From Pseudomonadota bacterium (GTDB taxonomy: Bacteria; Pseudomonadota; Gammaproteobacteria; Burkholderiales; Burkholderiaceae_C): a stretch of 64,000 nucleotides of DNA. This document shows positions 35,453 through 47,968 of this stretch, in pieces. The notes under the pieces were generated by a model. The model was not told the DNA's origin, did not search any database, and saw only the letters and a list, made by a program, of their open reading frames with translations. The translations under genes were made by a program, and so were the position numbers. Positions within the stretch are counted from its first letter, which is position 1. Every line of letters starts with the position of its first letter. Location of the stretch: contig JAKBBP010000004.1 of NCBI GenBank assembly GCA_021808445.1, positions 43,628 through 107,627 on the forward strand, given 5' to 3'.

Positions 35453-37861
35453 GTGGCCAAATGGCGTCAAGCAATGGGTGTGGCTTGTCTGGCGGCACTG
35501 CCGGGAGCCGTACCGCTGGCCGGGGCCTTCGGCCTCGGGCATGTGGTGGTGTTGTCCACGCTCGGGCAGCCGCTGAGCGCGAACATCGAAATCACCCAGA
35601 TCACCCCGGACGAGGCGCAGTCCTTGCGGGTCGGAGTCGCGCCGGATTCCCTGTACGCGGCGCGTCAGCTGAACTACAGCGACGCGCTGCAGGGGGCGAC
35701 CATCCTGCTGCGCCAGGATGCCGCCGGGCATCCCTATCTGCACCTGAGCGGCACGCGCCCCGTGCACGAGCCCTTCGTCGACCTGCTGCTGCGCGCCGAC
35801 TGGTCCAGCGGGGAGATCACCCGCAACTACACCCTGCTGCTGGATCCCCCGGGTTTTCGCGAACCCGGCGTGGCTCCGGTCGTGCCGCAGGCGCCGGCTC
35901 CGCTGGCCCACGCGGTGCAGCGCACCCTGCCGGCGCCGGCTCCAGGGGCAGGCTCGCGCTCGGGCTACACCGTGCAGCGCGGCGACACCCTGTTCTCGAT
36001 CGCCCGCTCCTATGCCGGCGGCGAAGTTTCCCTGGACCAGATGCTGGCCGCGCTCTACAGCGCCAACCAGGGAGCCTTCATCGACGGCGACATCAACCGG
36101 CTGCGCGCCGGCGCCGTGCTGAAGGTGCCCTCGGCCCGTCAGGCGGACGCCCTGAGCAGCAGCGAAGCCCATCGGATCATCGTCGCGCACAGCGGGGATT
36201 TCGCGGCCTATCGCAGGCGCCTTGCAGAGCTCAGCCCGACCCAGGCCGGTGACCACGCGCGCAGCATGCACGGCACGGTGCAGGCGCAAGTGCGTGAACC
36301 CGGCAACGGCGCCTCCGGCCCCCAATCGCAGCTCCGCCTGAGCCAGGCCGGGGTCGCCGTTCCGGGGCAGACCGCGGAGGCGAACTGGATTGCCGCGCAG
36401 AAGCAGGCCGAAGCGCTGGCGGCCAAGCTGGCGGCGGCGAAGGCCGACGTGGCCGCGCTGGCCAAGCTGGCGGCCAGCGCCAGCGCCGCGGCTCGGGCGA
36501 TGCAGCCGGGCGCGGCTCCCGCGGCCTCGGCGCCCCAGGCGGCCTCCCCTGCATCGGCGGTCGTCGCCGCAGCCTCGGTGCCCGCGCGTCCGAGTGCTTC
36601 CGCCCCGGGCGCGGCGCCCGGAGCTGCCTCCGCGCCAGGCGCCACGGCCAGTCATGCCGTCCCGGCCAGCGCGCCGCTGCACACCGCCTCCGCCCCGCCC
36701 AAGCCGGCGCCGGCCCATCCGGAAGCCAAGCCCGGTGCCAAGCCGCACGAGCCGGCCACCGAGTCGCATGGACCGGGCCTGTTCGGCGGCCTGCTGGCGA
36801 ACCCGCTGCTGGCTCCGGCCGGGCTGCTGCTGGGCGTGCTGCTTGCCGGGTGGGCCGTGCTGCGGCGCCGCCGCGCATCGGGGGGAGGGCAGTCCTCGGT
36901 GTTCGACAGCCACATGGGGGGAACCGACAGCTTCTTCGGCGCCAGCGGCGGCGAGCGAGTGGACACCAACAACAGCACCCTGGGCTCGTCCATGCAGTAC
37001 TCGCCCAGCCAGGTGGAAAGCGTGGATGTCGACCCGGTGGCCGAGGCCGATGTGTACCTGGCCTACGGACGGGACCTGCAGGCCGAGGAGATTCTGAAGG
37101 AAGCCCTGAAAAACCATCCGGATCGCAACGCGGCCCGACTCAAGTTGCTGGAGATCTACGCCAAGCGCAAGGATGCGCGTTCCTTCGAGCTGACTGCGGC
37201 CGAATTGTTCACGCGCACCGACGGCAGCGGCGAGGAATGGAAGAAGGTGCAGGAACTCGGGCGCGGCCTGGACGCGGCCAACCCCCTGTACCACAACACC
37301 CAGCCGCCCATGATGGGCACGTCGGCGACCACCATCACCGGCACGGACTTCGACGCCAGCCAGCCCGCGTCCACCGAACCGGCACCCACGATGCCGCCGA
37401 CCGAGCTGCTGGCGGGCCTGCCCTCGCTGTCGGGACCCGAGGAGCCCGGCGGTTCGGGCTCAGCGCTGGACCTGAGCCTGGATCTGGGAGGCGGTGGCGC
37501 CTCGCCCGCCCCCGAGACGCCCGCCGCGCCCGCGGCCGAGGAGCCCAAGGACATGGGGCTGGACTTCGACCTGTCCGCACTCACCCTACCGCCCGCTGTC
37601 GAGCCGGCCGCGCCGGCCGCGCCGGCCGCGCCTTCGACGGCCGCCGAGCCGGCGCCGCTGGAGTTCGACCTGGGCCTGCCCCCGGTGTCCGAGCCCTCTG
37701 CGGCGCCCGCCCAGGCGCTGGACACGCGCCTGGCGCTGGTGGAGGAAAGCCGCGCCATGGGCGATCTGGACACGGCGCGCCACCTGTTGCACGAGATCAT
37801 CGCCGAGAGCGACGGCGAAACCCGCGCGCAGGCCGAGAAGCTGCTCGCGCAGCTGGGCTGA
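35453..37861 (+). CDS. fimV: FimV, LysM-containing pilus/polar assembly protein
   Basis: An inner-membrane protein of about 802 residues that organises type IV pilus and polar machinery. In order: signal sequence, FimV N-terminal domain (VVLSTLGQPLSANIEI...), a LysM domain (YTVQRGDTLFSIARSY to LKVPS, about 170-225), an Ala/Pro-rich linker with coiled-coil character (QKQAEALAAKLAAAK), one transmembrane segment (LLLGVLLAGWAVLRRRR, about 460-480), a cytoplasmic TPR-like region (AEADVYLAYGRDLQAEEIL) and a C-terminal FimV domain (LDTRLALVEESRAMGD). The GTG start at 35453 has AGGGGA just upstream; an ATG at 35432 is the alternative. It joins the pil genes at the other end of the window functionally. 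Confidence 0.93.
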   Translation: MAKWRQAMGVACLAALPGAVPLAGAFGLGHVVVLSTLGQPLSANIEITQITPDEAQSLRVGVAPDSLYAARQLNYSDALQGATILLRQDAAGHPYLHLSGTRPVHEPFVDLLLRADWSSGEITRNYTLLLDPPGFREPGVAPVVPQAPAPLAHAVQRTLPAPAPGAGSRSGYTVQRGDTLFSIARSYAGGEVSLDQMLAALYSANQGAFIDGDINRLRAGAVLKVPSARQADALSSSEAHRIIVAHSGDFAAYRRRLAELSPTQAGDHARSMHGTVQAQVREPGNGASGPQSQLRLSQAGVAVPGQTAEANWIAAQKQAEALAAKLAAAKADVAALAKLAASASAAARAMQPGAAPAASAPQAASPASAVVAAASVPARPSASAPGAAPGAASAPGATASHAVPASAPLHTASAPPKPAPAHPEAKPGAKPHEPATESHGPGLFGGLLANPLLAPAGLLLGVLLAGWAVLRRRRASGGGQSSVFDSHMGGTDSFFGASGGERVDTNNSTLGSSMQYSPSQVESVDVDPVAEADVYLAYGRDLQAEEILKEALKNHPDRNAARLKLLEIYAKRKDARSFELTAAELFTRTDGSGEEWKKVQELGRGLDAANPLYHNTQPPMMGTSATTITGTDFDASQPASTEPAPTMPPTELLAGLPSLSGPEEPGGSGSALDLSLDLGGGGASPAPETPAAPAAEEPKDMGLDFDLSALTLPPAVEPAAPAAPAAPSTAAEPAPLEFDLGLPPVSEPSAAPAQALDTRLALVEESRAMGDLDTARHLLHEIIAESDGETRAQAEKLLAQLG

Positions 37862-37889
37862 GTCCGATGCACGGGAGCGCCGCGCGGGC

Positions 37890-38681
37890 ATGCGCATCGC
37901 GCTGGGGCTGAGCTACCGCGGCTGCGCCTACCGGGGCTGGCAGAGCCAGCCCGGTGGTGCCACCGTGCAGGATCGCCTGGAGCAGGCGCTGCGTGAGTTC
38001 ACCGGCGCTTCGCTGCGCGTGGTGTGCGCGGGGCGCACCGATGCCGGTGTGCACGCCTTGCAGCAGGTGGTGCATTTCGACTCCCCGGTGCAGCGTGCGG
38101 CACAGTCCTGGGTGCGCGGGCTCAACACCTTTCTTCCCCCGGACATCAGTGTGCTGTGGTCCTGCGAGCCGGGCGATTCCTTCCATGCGCAGAAGAGCGC
38201 GCAGTCGCGGCGCTACCGCTATGTGCTGGTGCAGCATCCGGTGCGACCCGCACTGCTGCACGGACTGGTGGGCTGGACACATCACCGGCTGGACGGGCAG
38301 GCCATGCGTGAGGGCGCGGCCCATCTGCTGGGCGAGCATGATTTCACGTCGTTCCGCGCCAGCTCCTGCCAGGCGCGAAGCCCCCGCAAGACCGTGCATG
38401 GGATCGACATCACGCTGGAGCCGGACGGGCGCACCTGGTGTTTCGATTTCCACGCCAATGCCTTCCTGCACCACATGGTGCGCAACATCATGGGCTGCCT
38501 GGTCGCCGTGGGCAGCGCGGCCCGCGCTCCGGACTGGATCGCCCAGGTGCTGAGCGCGCGAGACCGGGCCGTGGCGGCGCCGACCTTCATGCCCGACGGG
38601 CTGTATTTCGCCGGGCCCGCCTATGCGGCACAATGGCAGATCCCCGCGGCCGTCCCGGACCTGCCCCGGCTGCTGGCCTGA
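37890..38681 (+). CDS. truA: tRNA pseudouridine(38-40) synthase TruA
   Basis: A 263-residue enzyme that converts uridines 38-40 of tRNA anticodon stems to pseudouridine. The catalytic Asp51 lies in CAGRTDAGVHA; the C-terminal FHANAFLHHMVRNIMG motif is typical. It begins 28 bp after fimV and 11 bp before trpF; the fimV-truA-trpF order is a common gammaproteobacterial and betaproteobacterial arrangement. Confidence 0.97.
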   Translation: MRIALGLSYRGCAYRGWQSQPGGATVQDRLEQALREFTGASLRVVCAGRTDAGVHALQQVVHFDSPVQRAAQSWVRGLNTFLPPDISVLWSCEPGDSFHAQKSAQSRRYRYVLVQHPVRPALLHGLVGWTHHRLDGQAMREGAAHLLGEHDFTSFRASSCQARSPRKTVHGIDITLEPDGRTWCFDFHANAFLHHMVRNIMGCLVAVGSAARAPDWIAQVLSARDRAVAAPTFMPDGLYFAGPAYAAQWQIPAAVPDLPRLLA

Positions 38682-38692
38682 ACCCCTCGAGC

Positions 38693-39355
38693 ATGCACCG
38701 AACCCGCATCAAGATCTGCGGCATCACCCGCCCCGGCGACGCGGTGGAGGCCGCCCGGGCCGGAGCCGATGCCATCGGCCTGGTGTTCTATCCGCCGAGC
38801 CCGCGCGCCGTGAACTTGCGCCAGGCCCTGGACATCGTGCGCGAACTGCCGCCGCTTGTCGGCGTGGTCGCGCTGTTCGTGCGTGCAGAGCCGGATCGGG
38901 TGCGCGAGGTGATCGATGCGCTGCACCCGTCCCTGCTCCAGTTCCATGGCGACGAGCTCCCGGAGGACTGCGAGCTCTTCGGGCACCCCTACCTGCGCGC
39001 CGTGCGCATGCGCGCTGGAGTGGATTTGCTAGACTTGCAGCTCCGGCACGCGCATGCGCGCGGCCTGCTGTTCGATGCCTTCGTGGAAGGCTTCGGCGGG
39101 GGTGGAGAGGTCTTCGATTGGTCACTCATTCCAACAAACGTCGGCAGTCCCATCGTTTTGTCTGGTGGGTTGCGTGCCGAAAATGTGGCGCAGGCGATCC
39201 TGCGGGTGCGCCCCTGGGCGGTTGACGTCTCCTCCGGCGTCGAATCCGCCAAGGGTGTGAAGGATGCCGCGGCGATGCGAGAATTCGTCGCCGCGGTGCG
39301 CGCGGCCGATGCCGCGGCGCAGCAGACCGACGGTGCCCCGCAGCGGGGCGGCTGA
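38693..39355 (+). CDS. trpF: Phosphoribosylanthranilate isomerase
   Basis: A 220-residue TIM-barrel enzyme of tryptophan synthesis. The general base Cys9 is in [11 protein letters not shown], phosphate-binding loops are seen at [11 protein letters not shown] and [14 protein letters not shown], and the general acid Asp is in [12 protein letters not shown]. It is separate from trpC, as in most beta- and gamma-lineages outside the enterics. Confidence 0.96.
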   Translation: MHRTRIKICGITRPGDAVEAARAGADAIGLVFYPPSPRAVNLRQALDIVRELPPLVGVVALFVRAEPDRVREVIDALHPSLLQFHGDELPEDCELFGHPYLRAVRMRAGVDLLDLQLRHAHARGLLFDAFVEGFGGGGEVFDWSLIPTNVGSPIVLSGGLRAENVAQAILRVRPWAVDVSSGVESAKGVKDAAAMREFVAAVRAADAAAQQTDGAPQRGG

Positions 39356-39411
39356 AGGCGCGGCGCCGGGCAGGCGGCTCGATCCCTTTGTCCAGCATCG
39401 CCGATTCCATC

Positions 39412-40637
<1,226 letters not shown>

Positions 40638-40641
<4 letters not shown>

Positions 40642-41476
40642 GCCGAATCGCGACGACCTTCGCGCGCCTGGCGCGCCAGGGGCGCAAGGCCCTGATCCCT
40701 TACGTGACCGCCGGCGACCCGGCGCCCGAGACCACGGTGCCGCTTCTGCACGCCCTGGTGGGGGCCGGCGCGGACATGCTCGAGCTGGGCATTCCCTTCT
40801 CCGATCCCATGGCGGACGGCCCGGTGATCCAGCGCGCCAACGAGCGTGCGCTGGCACGCGGTGTCAGCCTGCGCCAGGTGCTGGAATGGGCACGCGAGTT
40901 CCGCGCCACCGACCCCGAGACTCCGCTGGTGCTGATGGGATATGCCAACCCCATCGAGCGGTTCGGGGTGGAGGCCTTCGTCGAGGCCTGCGCCGGCTGC
41001 GGCGTCGACGGAGTGCTGGTGGTCGACTACCCGCCGGAGGAGGCCGGTGCTTTCGCCGGGCGCCTGCGCGCGGCGGGCATCGAGCCCATCTTCCTGCTGG
41101 CCCCCACGTCCACCGCCCAGCGCATGGAGCAGGTCGACCGCCTGGCCGGCGGCTACGTGTACTACGTCTCGCTCAAGGGCGTGACGGGAGCCGCGCACCT
41201 GGACCTTGCCGAGGTGGCGCAGCGCGTGCAGGAGCTGCGGCGCCACGTGCATCTTCCGCTGGCCGTGGGCTTCGGCATCCGCGACGCGGCTGGCGCGGCC
41301 GCGGTGGCCGGCTGCGCCGATGCGGTGATCATCGGCTCGCGCATCATCGAGTTGATGGAGCACAGCGGCGACGGCGAGGCCCTCGCCGCCGCATCCGATT
41401 TCCTGCGCGGGGTGCGCGCGGCCGTCGACCGCGCTGCGGCCGGTTCCGGCAACCCGGTATTCGAGGAGGTTTCCCG

Positions 41477-41480
<4 letters not shown>
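40638..41480 (+). CDS. trpA: Tryptophan synthase alpha chain
   Basis: A 280-residue TIM-barrel subunit cleaving indole-glycerol phosphate. Catalytic Glu49 ([11 protein letters not shown]) and Asp60 (DPMADGP) are present. The ATG overlaps the trpB stop (ATGA), and its own stop overlaps accD (ATGA), so the three are translationally coupled. Confidence 0.97.
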
Positions 41481-42335
<855 letters not shown>

Positions 42336-42352
<17 letters not shown>

Positions 42353-43658
42353 GCGCGTGGCGCCGGCCGCCCCCATGGAGCAGTGGGGGCTGCAGGACTG
42401 GCTGGAGCACGCGCAGCGCCTGCACGCCAAGGCCATCGAGCTGGGGCTGGATCGGGTGCAGCGCGTGCGCGAGGCCATGGGCCTGCGCCTGGACTGCACG
42501 GTGTTCACCGTCGGCGGGACCAATGGCAAGGGTTCCACCTGCGCCTTCATCGAACAGGTGCTGCTGGCCGCGGGCTACCGCGTAGGCGTCTATTCCTCGC
42601 CGCATCTGGTGCACTTCGAGGAGCGCTGCCGCGTGGGGGGCGCTCCGGTCGATGCCCGGGCACTTCCGGCGCACATGCTGGCGGTCGAGCGCGCGCGCAG
42701 CTCGCTGCAGCCTGCGGTGCCCCTGACCTATTTCGAATTCACCACACTGGCCATCCTGGACCTGCTCGCCGCCTCGCGCCTGGACGCCGTCGTGCTGGAA
42801 GTCGGCATGGGCGGGCGTCTGGACGCGGTCAACGTGATCGACGCCGACTGCGCGGTGGTCACCGGCGTGGCGCTGGATCACATGGAATTCCTCGGCCCCG
42901 ACCGCGAGGCCATCGGTTTCGAGAAGGCCGGCATCTTCCGGGCGGGTCGCAGCGCGGTGGTGGCCGACCCCGATCCGCCGAGCAGTCTGCTCGACCACGC
43001 CGCGGCGCTGGGCCTGCGGCTGTGGCGTGTCGGGCGGGATTTCGGCTGGAGCAGCGCGGACCGCCAGCAGTGGGACTACCTTGGCCCGACCCGCAGGATT
43101 CCCGGACTGGCCTACCCGACCATGCGCGGGGTGCGCCAGCTGCGCAACGCCAGTGCCGCGCTGGCGGCGCTGGAGGCGGTGCGCGACCGCCTGCCGGTGA
43201 GTGCGCAGGATGTGCGCATGGGCCTGGCCCAGGCGGAGCTTCCCGGGCGCTTCCAGGTGCTGCCGGGCCAGCCCGCGGTGGTGCTCGACGTGGCCCACAA
43301 CCCGGAAGCCGCCACGGTGCTCGCGGAGAGCCTGGATGCGATGGGGTATTTCCCGAATACCCATGCCGTGTTTGGGGCTATGGCCGACAAGGACCTCGGG
43401 GGCATCGTGGCGGCGCTGGCGCCGCTGGTGCAGGCGTGGCATCTGTGCGACTTGCCCACGCCGCGCGCCGCTGCCGCGAGGCATCTGCGCGAGCTCCTGC
43501 CTGCCGGTGCGCGCGCCTCCTGTCACGAGTCACCGCGCGCCGCTTTGGCCGACGCGCTGTCCCAGGTCCAGCCCACCGATAGAATCGTGGTTTTCGGCTC
43601 CTTCTTCACGGTCGGCGACGTGCTCGCGCAACGCGCGCAGCGCTCCGGCGCCTCCTGA
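42336..43658 (+). CDS. folC: Folylpolyglutamate/dihydrofolate synthase FolC
   Basis: A Mur-ligase-family enzyme adding glutamate to dihydropteroate and folates; 440 residues. It shows the P-loop [12 protein letters not shown], the [14 protein letters not shown] motif, [12 protein letters not shown], and the C-terminal DVAHNPEAA domain. The ATG at 42336 overlaps accD by 17 bp; a start at 42375 (MEQWGL) would remove the overlap and is closer to some homologues. accD-folC is a conserved pair. Confidence 0.96.
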
Positions 43659-43718
43659 AGCCGCCCGGTCCCTGGAGGGGCGTGCCGAAGCCGCCCGCCC
43701 GCCGAGTCCACCACATCC

Positions 43719-44558
43719 ATGAAACTGCCCGGAAAGCGCGCCAAGGAAAGCTCCCGCGCCGGTGAGTCCGTCGTGCGGCAGGCGCAGAGTGAGGAAGCCT
43801 TGCGCCTGCGCGCGCGCAGGCGCCTGATCGGCGCCGTGGCCCTGGTGCTCACCGGCGTGGTGGTGTTTCCGCTGATTTTCGAGACCCAGCCGCGCCCGGT
43901 GGCTTCCAGCATCGCGCTGATCGTGCCCCCGCAGAACCAGGCCAGCGCGGTGGCGCCGCCCGTGGCCGCGGGCTCGCGCGCGGGCGCCGCGCCCCAGGCA
44001 GCCCCTGGCGACGCGCCGGGCGCGCGCGGATCGACGACGCCGGCGCCGGCCCCCGCGCCATCGCCCGCACCCGCGCCGGCGCCCGCACCCGCACCCGTGC
44101 CTGAAGCCGCCGCGCGCAAGCCCGCGCCGACGCAGCCGCAGGCTGAAGCCAGGGCGCAACAGCCGACCGCGCAGCCCGCTCCAGGCCAGCCGGCCGACAG
44201 GGCCGCCCCCCACGTCGCGCAGGCGCGCCAGGCGCTTGCTGCGCTGGAGGACAAATCCCCTTCGCAGATCTCCGCCGCGCAGGCGGAACGAGCCGCGGCG
44301 CGCCAGAATGCTCCCGCTGCTGCGGCCAACGGCCGATTCGTGGTGCAGGCCGGGGCCTACGCCGACGCGGCGACCGCGCGCGAGGTGCGCCGCCGCATCG
44401 ACGCCATCGGCCTGCACAGCTACACCCAGGTGGTGGACACCCCTGCCGGCAAGCGCGTGCGCGTACGCGTGGGGCCCTTCGCTTCGCATAGCCAGGCCGA
44501 GCACGCGCTTGCGCGTATCCGGTCGCTGGGCATTTCCGCCGCCGTGCTGAGCCTGTGA
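43719..44558 (+). CDS. SPOR-domain protein (DedD-like)
   Basis: A 279-residue bitopic inner-membrane protein. A charged cytoplasmic N-terminus (about 1-35) precedes one transmembrane helix (LIGAVALVLTGVVVFPLIF, about 37-55), a long Pro/Ala linker with PAPAPAP repeats, and a C-terminal SPOR domain (GRFVVQAGAY to the end) that binds denuded septal glycan. Position folC-dedD-cvpA-purF matches the enteric dedD locus, so a division role is likely. Its stop overlaps the cvpA GTG. Confidence 0.9.
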   Translation: MKLPGKRAKESSRAGESVVRQAQSEEALRLRARRRLIGAVALVLTGVVVFPLIFETQPRPVASSIALIVPPQNQASAVAPPVAAGSRAGAAPQAAPGDAPGARGSTTPAPAPAPSPAPAPAPAPAPVPEAAARKPAPTQPQAEARAQQPTAQPAPGQPADRAAPHVAQARQALAALEDKSPSQISAAQAERAAARQNAPAAAANGRFVVQAGAYADAATAREVRRRIDAIGLHSYTQVVDTPAGKRVRVRVGPFASHSQAEHALARIRSLGISAAVLSL

Positions 44559-45136
44559 ACATCCTGGACTGGCTGTTGCTCTCGGGGCTGCTGCTGTCGG
44601 CCCTGGTCGGGTTGATGCGCGGTGCCGCCTATGAGCTGATCACGCTGGGCGGGTGGTTTGCCGCCTTCGTGCTCGCCCATCTGTATGCGGCGTGGCTGGG
44701 CGCCTACCTGCTGGGAGGCCTGGTGGCGCAGCCCGAGCTGCGCACCGCACTGGCCTTCGTGGCCTGCTTCGTGCTCGTGCTGCTGGCCGCAGGGGTGCTG
44801 GCCACGCTGGCGCGCCTGCTGCTGCGCTCGACCGGACTGGGCATGCTCGACCGCAGCATGGGAGCGTTGTTCGGCGTGGTGCGCGGGGCGCTGGTCATCG
44901 TGCTGCTGGCGCTGGCGGCCGGCTACACCCAGCTTCCTTCCAGCGAGGTGTGGAAAGGCTCGTTGCTGGCGCCCCTGGCGTCGGCGGGAGCCGCGCGTGT
45001 CGCTCCCTGGTTGCCCCTCGATCACGTGTGGGGTCGTCCCGGGTGGGCCCAGGCCCCTTGGGGGAACGCCCGGCCTGGCCTCGAGACCCTTCTTCCCGCG
45101 CCGGGTGCGAGCCTGCCCGCGGCCCGGGCGCGCTGA
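44555..45136 (+). CDS. cvpA: CvpA family membrane protein
   Basis: A 193-residue inner-membrane protein with about four helices, opening NILDWLLLSGLLLSALVGLMRGAAYE and with the LDRSMGALFGVVRGALVI segment typical of CvpA. Homologues are associated with colicin V production and envelope stress. The GTG start overlaps the preceding stop (GTGA). It precedes purF by 45 bp, a classic neighbourhood. Confidence 0.92.
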   Translation: MNILDWLLLSGLLLSALVGLMRGAAYELITLGGWFAAFVLAHLYAAWLGAYLLGGLVAQPELRTALAFVACFVLVLLAAGVLATLARLLLRSTGLGMLDRSMGALFGVVRGALVIVLLALAAGYTQLPSSEVWKGSLLAPLASAGAARVAPWLPLDHVWGRPGWAQAPWGNARPGLETLLPAPGASLPAARAR

Positions 45137-45181
45137 TTGCCGCGCGTCCTTTCGTCTGCCTGACCCTGGAGTACCCGAATC

Positions 45182-46684
45182 ATGTGTGGAATCGTCGGCG
45201 TGGTCTCGAAGCAGCCCGTGAACCAGATGATCTACGACGCGCTGCTGCTGCTGCAGCACCGCGGCCAGGACGCGGCCGGGATCGTCACCGGGCAGGGTGG
45301 CAAGCTGTACATGCAAAAGGCCCGCGGAATGGTGCGCGACGTGTTCCGTACGCGGACCATGCGCGCGCTGCCGGGCGATTACGGCCTGGGCCAGGTGCGC
45401 TATCCGACCGCGGGCAGCGCCGACAGCGAGGAGGAGGCGCAACCCTTCTACGTCAACGCGCCCTTCGGCCTGGCGCTGGCGCACAACGGCAACCTGACCA
45501 ACACCGATATCCTGCGTAGCGAGCTTGCAGGCGCGGACCACCGGCACATCAACACCGGTTCCGACTCGGAAGTGCTGCTCAACGTGCTGGCGCGGGAGCT
45601 CGACCTGGTCTCCGACGGACTGCCCCTCCAGCCCGAGGATCTGTTCCGCGCGGTGCGTGGGGTGCATCGCCGCGTGCGCGGCTCCTACGCGGTGGTGGTG
45701 CTGATCGCCGGGCACGGGCTGCTGGCCTTCCGCGACCCCTTCGGCATCCGGCCCCTGTGCGTGGGGAGCAGCGAGGCCGACGGCGTCATGGTGGCCAGCG
45801 AGTCCGTGGCGCTGGAGGGCAACGGCTTTCGATTGCTGCGCGACATCGCGCCGGGCGAGGCCCTGTACGTGGACCTGCAGGGCAACATGCGCTTCGAGCA
45901 GTGCGCCGACGCACCGCGCCTGAACCCCTGCATTTTCGAGTTCGTCTACCTCGCCCGCCCCGATTCGGTGCTGGATGGCATCTCCGTCTACCAGGCGCGC
46001 CTGAACATGGGGGAGACCCTGGCGCAGCGCGTGATCTCGGTAATGCCGCCGAGCGAAATCGACGTGGTCATCCCGGTGCCCGAATCCAGCCGCCCCTCGG
46101 CCATGCAACTGGCATGGAAGCTGGGGCGCCCCTATCGCGAGGGTTTCGTGAAAAACCGCTACGTGGGGCGCACCTTCATCATGCCCGGTCAGGCGGTGCG
46201 CAAGCGCTCGGTGCGTCAGAAGCTCAACGCCATCACCCAGGAATTCGACGGACGCAACGTGCTCCTGGTGGATGACTCCATCGTGCGCGGCACCACGTCG
46301 CGCGAGATCGTGCAGATGGCGCGCGAGGCCGGGGCGCGCAAGGTCTACCTGGCCTCCGCCGCGCCCCCCGTACGCTACCCCAATGTCTACGGCATCGACA
46401 TGCCCACCGCGGCCGAGCTGGTCGCGCACGGGCGCGACGTCGAGGAGATCCGCCGGCTCATCGGCGCCGATGCCTTGATCTACCAGGACCTGGAGGCGAT
46501 GAAGCGCGCGGTGCGTCGCGTGCGCCCGGACATCGAAACCTTCGAGGCTTCCTGCTTCGATGGCTGCTACATCACCGGCGACGTGGATGCCGCGCTGCGC
46601 GGCGCGCGCGCCTCCGGTGCCGACGTTCCGGGAGGCGGCATGCTCGCGCTGCAAGGCCAGAGCCAGGAGGAGGCGCAGCCATGA
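45182..46684 (+). CDS. purF: Amidophosphoribosyltransferase
   Basis: A 500-residue first-committed enzyme of purine synthesis. The N-terminal glutaminase nucleophile is Cys2 after Met removal (MCGIVGVVS); the PRPP-binding motif is [14 protein letters not shown] in the C-terminal half, preceded by the flexible loop region. Its stop overlaps the metZ ATG (ATGA). Confidence 0.98.
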   Translation: MCGIVGVVSKQPVNQMIYDALLLLQHRGQDAAGIVTGQGGKLYMQKARGMVRDVFRTRTMRALPGDYGLGQVRYPTAGSADSEEEAQPFYVNAPFGLALAHNGNLTNTDILRSELAGADHRHINTGSDSEVLLNVLARELDLVSDGLPLQPEDLFRAVRGVHRRVRGSYAVVVLIAGHGLLAFRDPFGIRPLCVGSSEADGVMVASESVALEGNGFRLLRDIAPGEALYVDLQGNMRFEQCADAPRLNPCIFEFVYLARPDSVLDGISVYQARLNMGETLAQRVISVMPPSEIDVVIPVPESSRPSAMQLAWKLGRPYREGFVKNRYVGRTFIMPGQAVRKRSVRQKLNAITQEFDGRNVLLVDDSIVRGTTSREIVQMAREAGARKVYLASAAPPVRYPNVYGIDMPTAAELVAHGRDVEEIRRLIGADALIYQDLEAMKRAVRRVRPDIETFEASCFDGCYITGDVDAALRGARASGADVPGGGMLALQGQSQEEAQP

Positions 46685-47934
46685 ACTCCCGAGCCGAGGA
46701 TCCCCGCGAGGACCGGAGCGCCGGGCCTGACCCGAGCTCCTGGCACCCCGACACCGTGGCCGTGCGTGCCAGCGTGCCGCGCACGGCCTACGGCGAGCAC
46801 AGCGAGGCCCTGTTCCTGAGCAGCAGCTTCGTGCAGCAGGATGCGGGAAGCGCTGCCGCTCGCTTCGCCGGGGACGAGCCGGGTTTCATCTACTCGCGGT
46901 TTTCCAACCCCAGCGTGGCAGCCATGGAAACCCGACTGGCGGCGCTGGAAGGCGCACAGGCAGCGCTGGCCACGGCCAGCGGCATGGGGGCCATCACCCT
47001 GCTGATGCTCGGCCTGCTGCAGGCCGGTGATCATGTGGTGTGCTCCCGCTCGGTGTTCGGCTCCACGATCAAGCTGATCGGCGACATCTTCGGGAAATTC
47101 GGGGTCGAGACCAGCTTCGTCTCGCAGACGGACTCGGGGGAGTGGAAGAGCGCGATGCGCCCGGGGCGCACGCGCCTGCTGTTCGCCGAGACGCCGAGCA
47201 ACCCGCTGACCGAGGTCTGCGACATCGCCGCGCTGGCCGCGCTGGCGCATGACGGCGGGGCGCTGCTGGTCGTGGACAACTGTTTCTGCTCGCCCGCGCT
47301 GCAGCGTCCGCTGGAGTTCGGCGCGGACATCGTCATGCACTCGGGCACCAAGTTTCTCGACGGCCAGGGCCGCACCCTGGCCGGTGCGCTGTGCGGAACC
47401 CGCGAGCTCATCGAGGGACGCCTTCTGCCCGTGCAGCGCAGTGCGGGCATCAGCCTGTCGCCCTTCAACGCCTGGGTCGTGCACAAGGGCATGGAGACGC
47501 TGGCGCTGCGTGTGCAGGCGCAAAGCGCGCGTGCCCTGGAACTGGCGCTGTGGCTGCAGCAGCAGCCTGCGGTGGCTCGCGTGCACTATCCCGGACTGGT
47601 GTCGCACCCCCAGCACGCGCTGGCCATGCGGCAGCAGTCGGGGCAGGGCGGCGCCGTGCTGTCCTTCGATCTGGCCGCCGACAGCCCGGAGCAGGCACGC
47701 GAGCGCGCCTTCGCCTTGATCGACGCCACGCGCCTGTGCTCGATCACGGCCAATTTCGGCGATACCCGCACGACCATCACCCATCCGGCCAGCACATCCC
47801 ACGGGCGCCTCAGCGAGGAACAGCGCCAGGCGGCCGGCATCGGGCAGGGGCTGATCCGCATCGGCGTGGGCCTGGAACATCCGACGGACCTGCAGGCCGA
47901 CCTGGCTCCCGGTTTGCGAGTGGCCGGGAATTGA
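46681..47934 (+). CDS. metZ: O-succinylhomoserine sulfhydrylase
   Basis: A 417-residue Cys/Met-metabolism PLP enzyme making homocysteine from O-succinylhomoserine and sulfide. The PLP lysine is Lys224 in [13 protein letters not shown]; the opening [15 protein letters not shown] and the [21 protein letters not shown] motif are those of MetZ. purF-metZ adjacency is conserved in betaproteobacteria and pseudomonads and supports MetZ over cystathionine synthase. Confidence 0.95.
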   Translation: MNSRAEDPREDRSAGPDPSSWHPDTVAVRASVPRTAYGEHSEALFLSSSFVQQDAGSAAARFAGDEPGFIYSRFSNPSVAAMETRLAALEGAQAALATASGMGAITLLMLGLLQAGDHVVCSRSVFGSTIKLIGDIFGKFGVETSFVSQTDSGEWKSAMRPGRTRLLFAETPSNPLTEVCDIAALAALAHDGGALLVVDNCFCSPALQRPLEFGADIVMHSGTKFLDGQGRTLAGALCGTRELIEGRLLPVQRSAGISLSPFNAWVVHKGMETLALRVQAQSARALELALWLQQQPAVARVHYPGLVSHPQHALAMRQQSGQGGAVLSFDLAADSPEQARERAFALIDATRLCSITANFGDTRTTITHPASTSHGRLSEEQRQAAGIGQGLIRIGVGLEHPTDLQADLAPGLRVAGN

Positions 47935-47968
47935 ACCAGGCTTTCAGCATCCAAGCTTCCCGCATCCC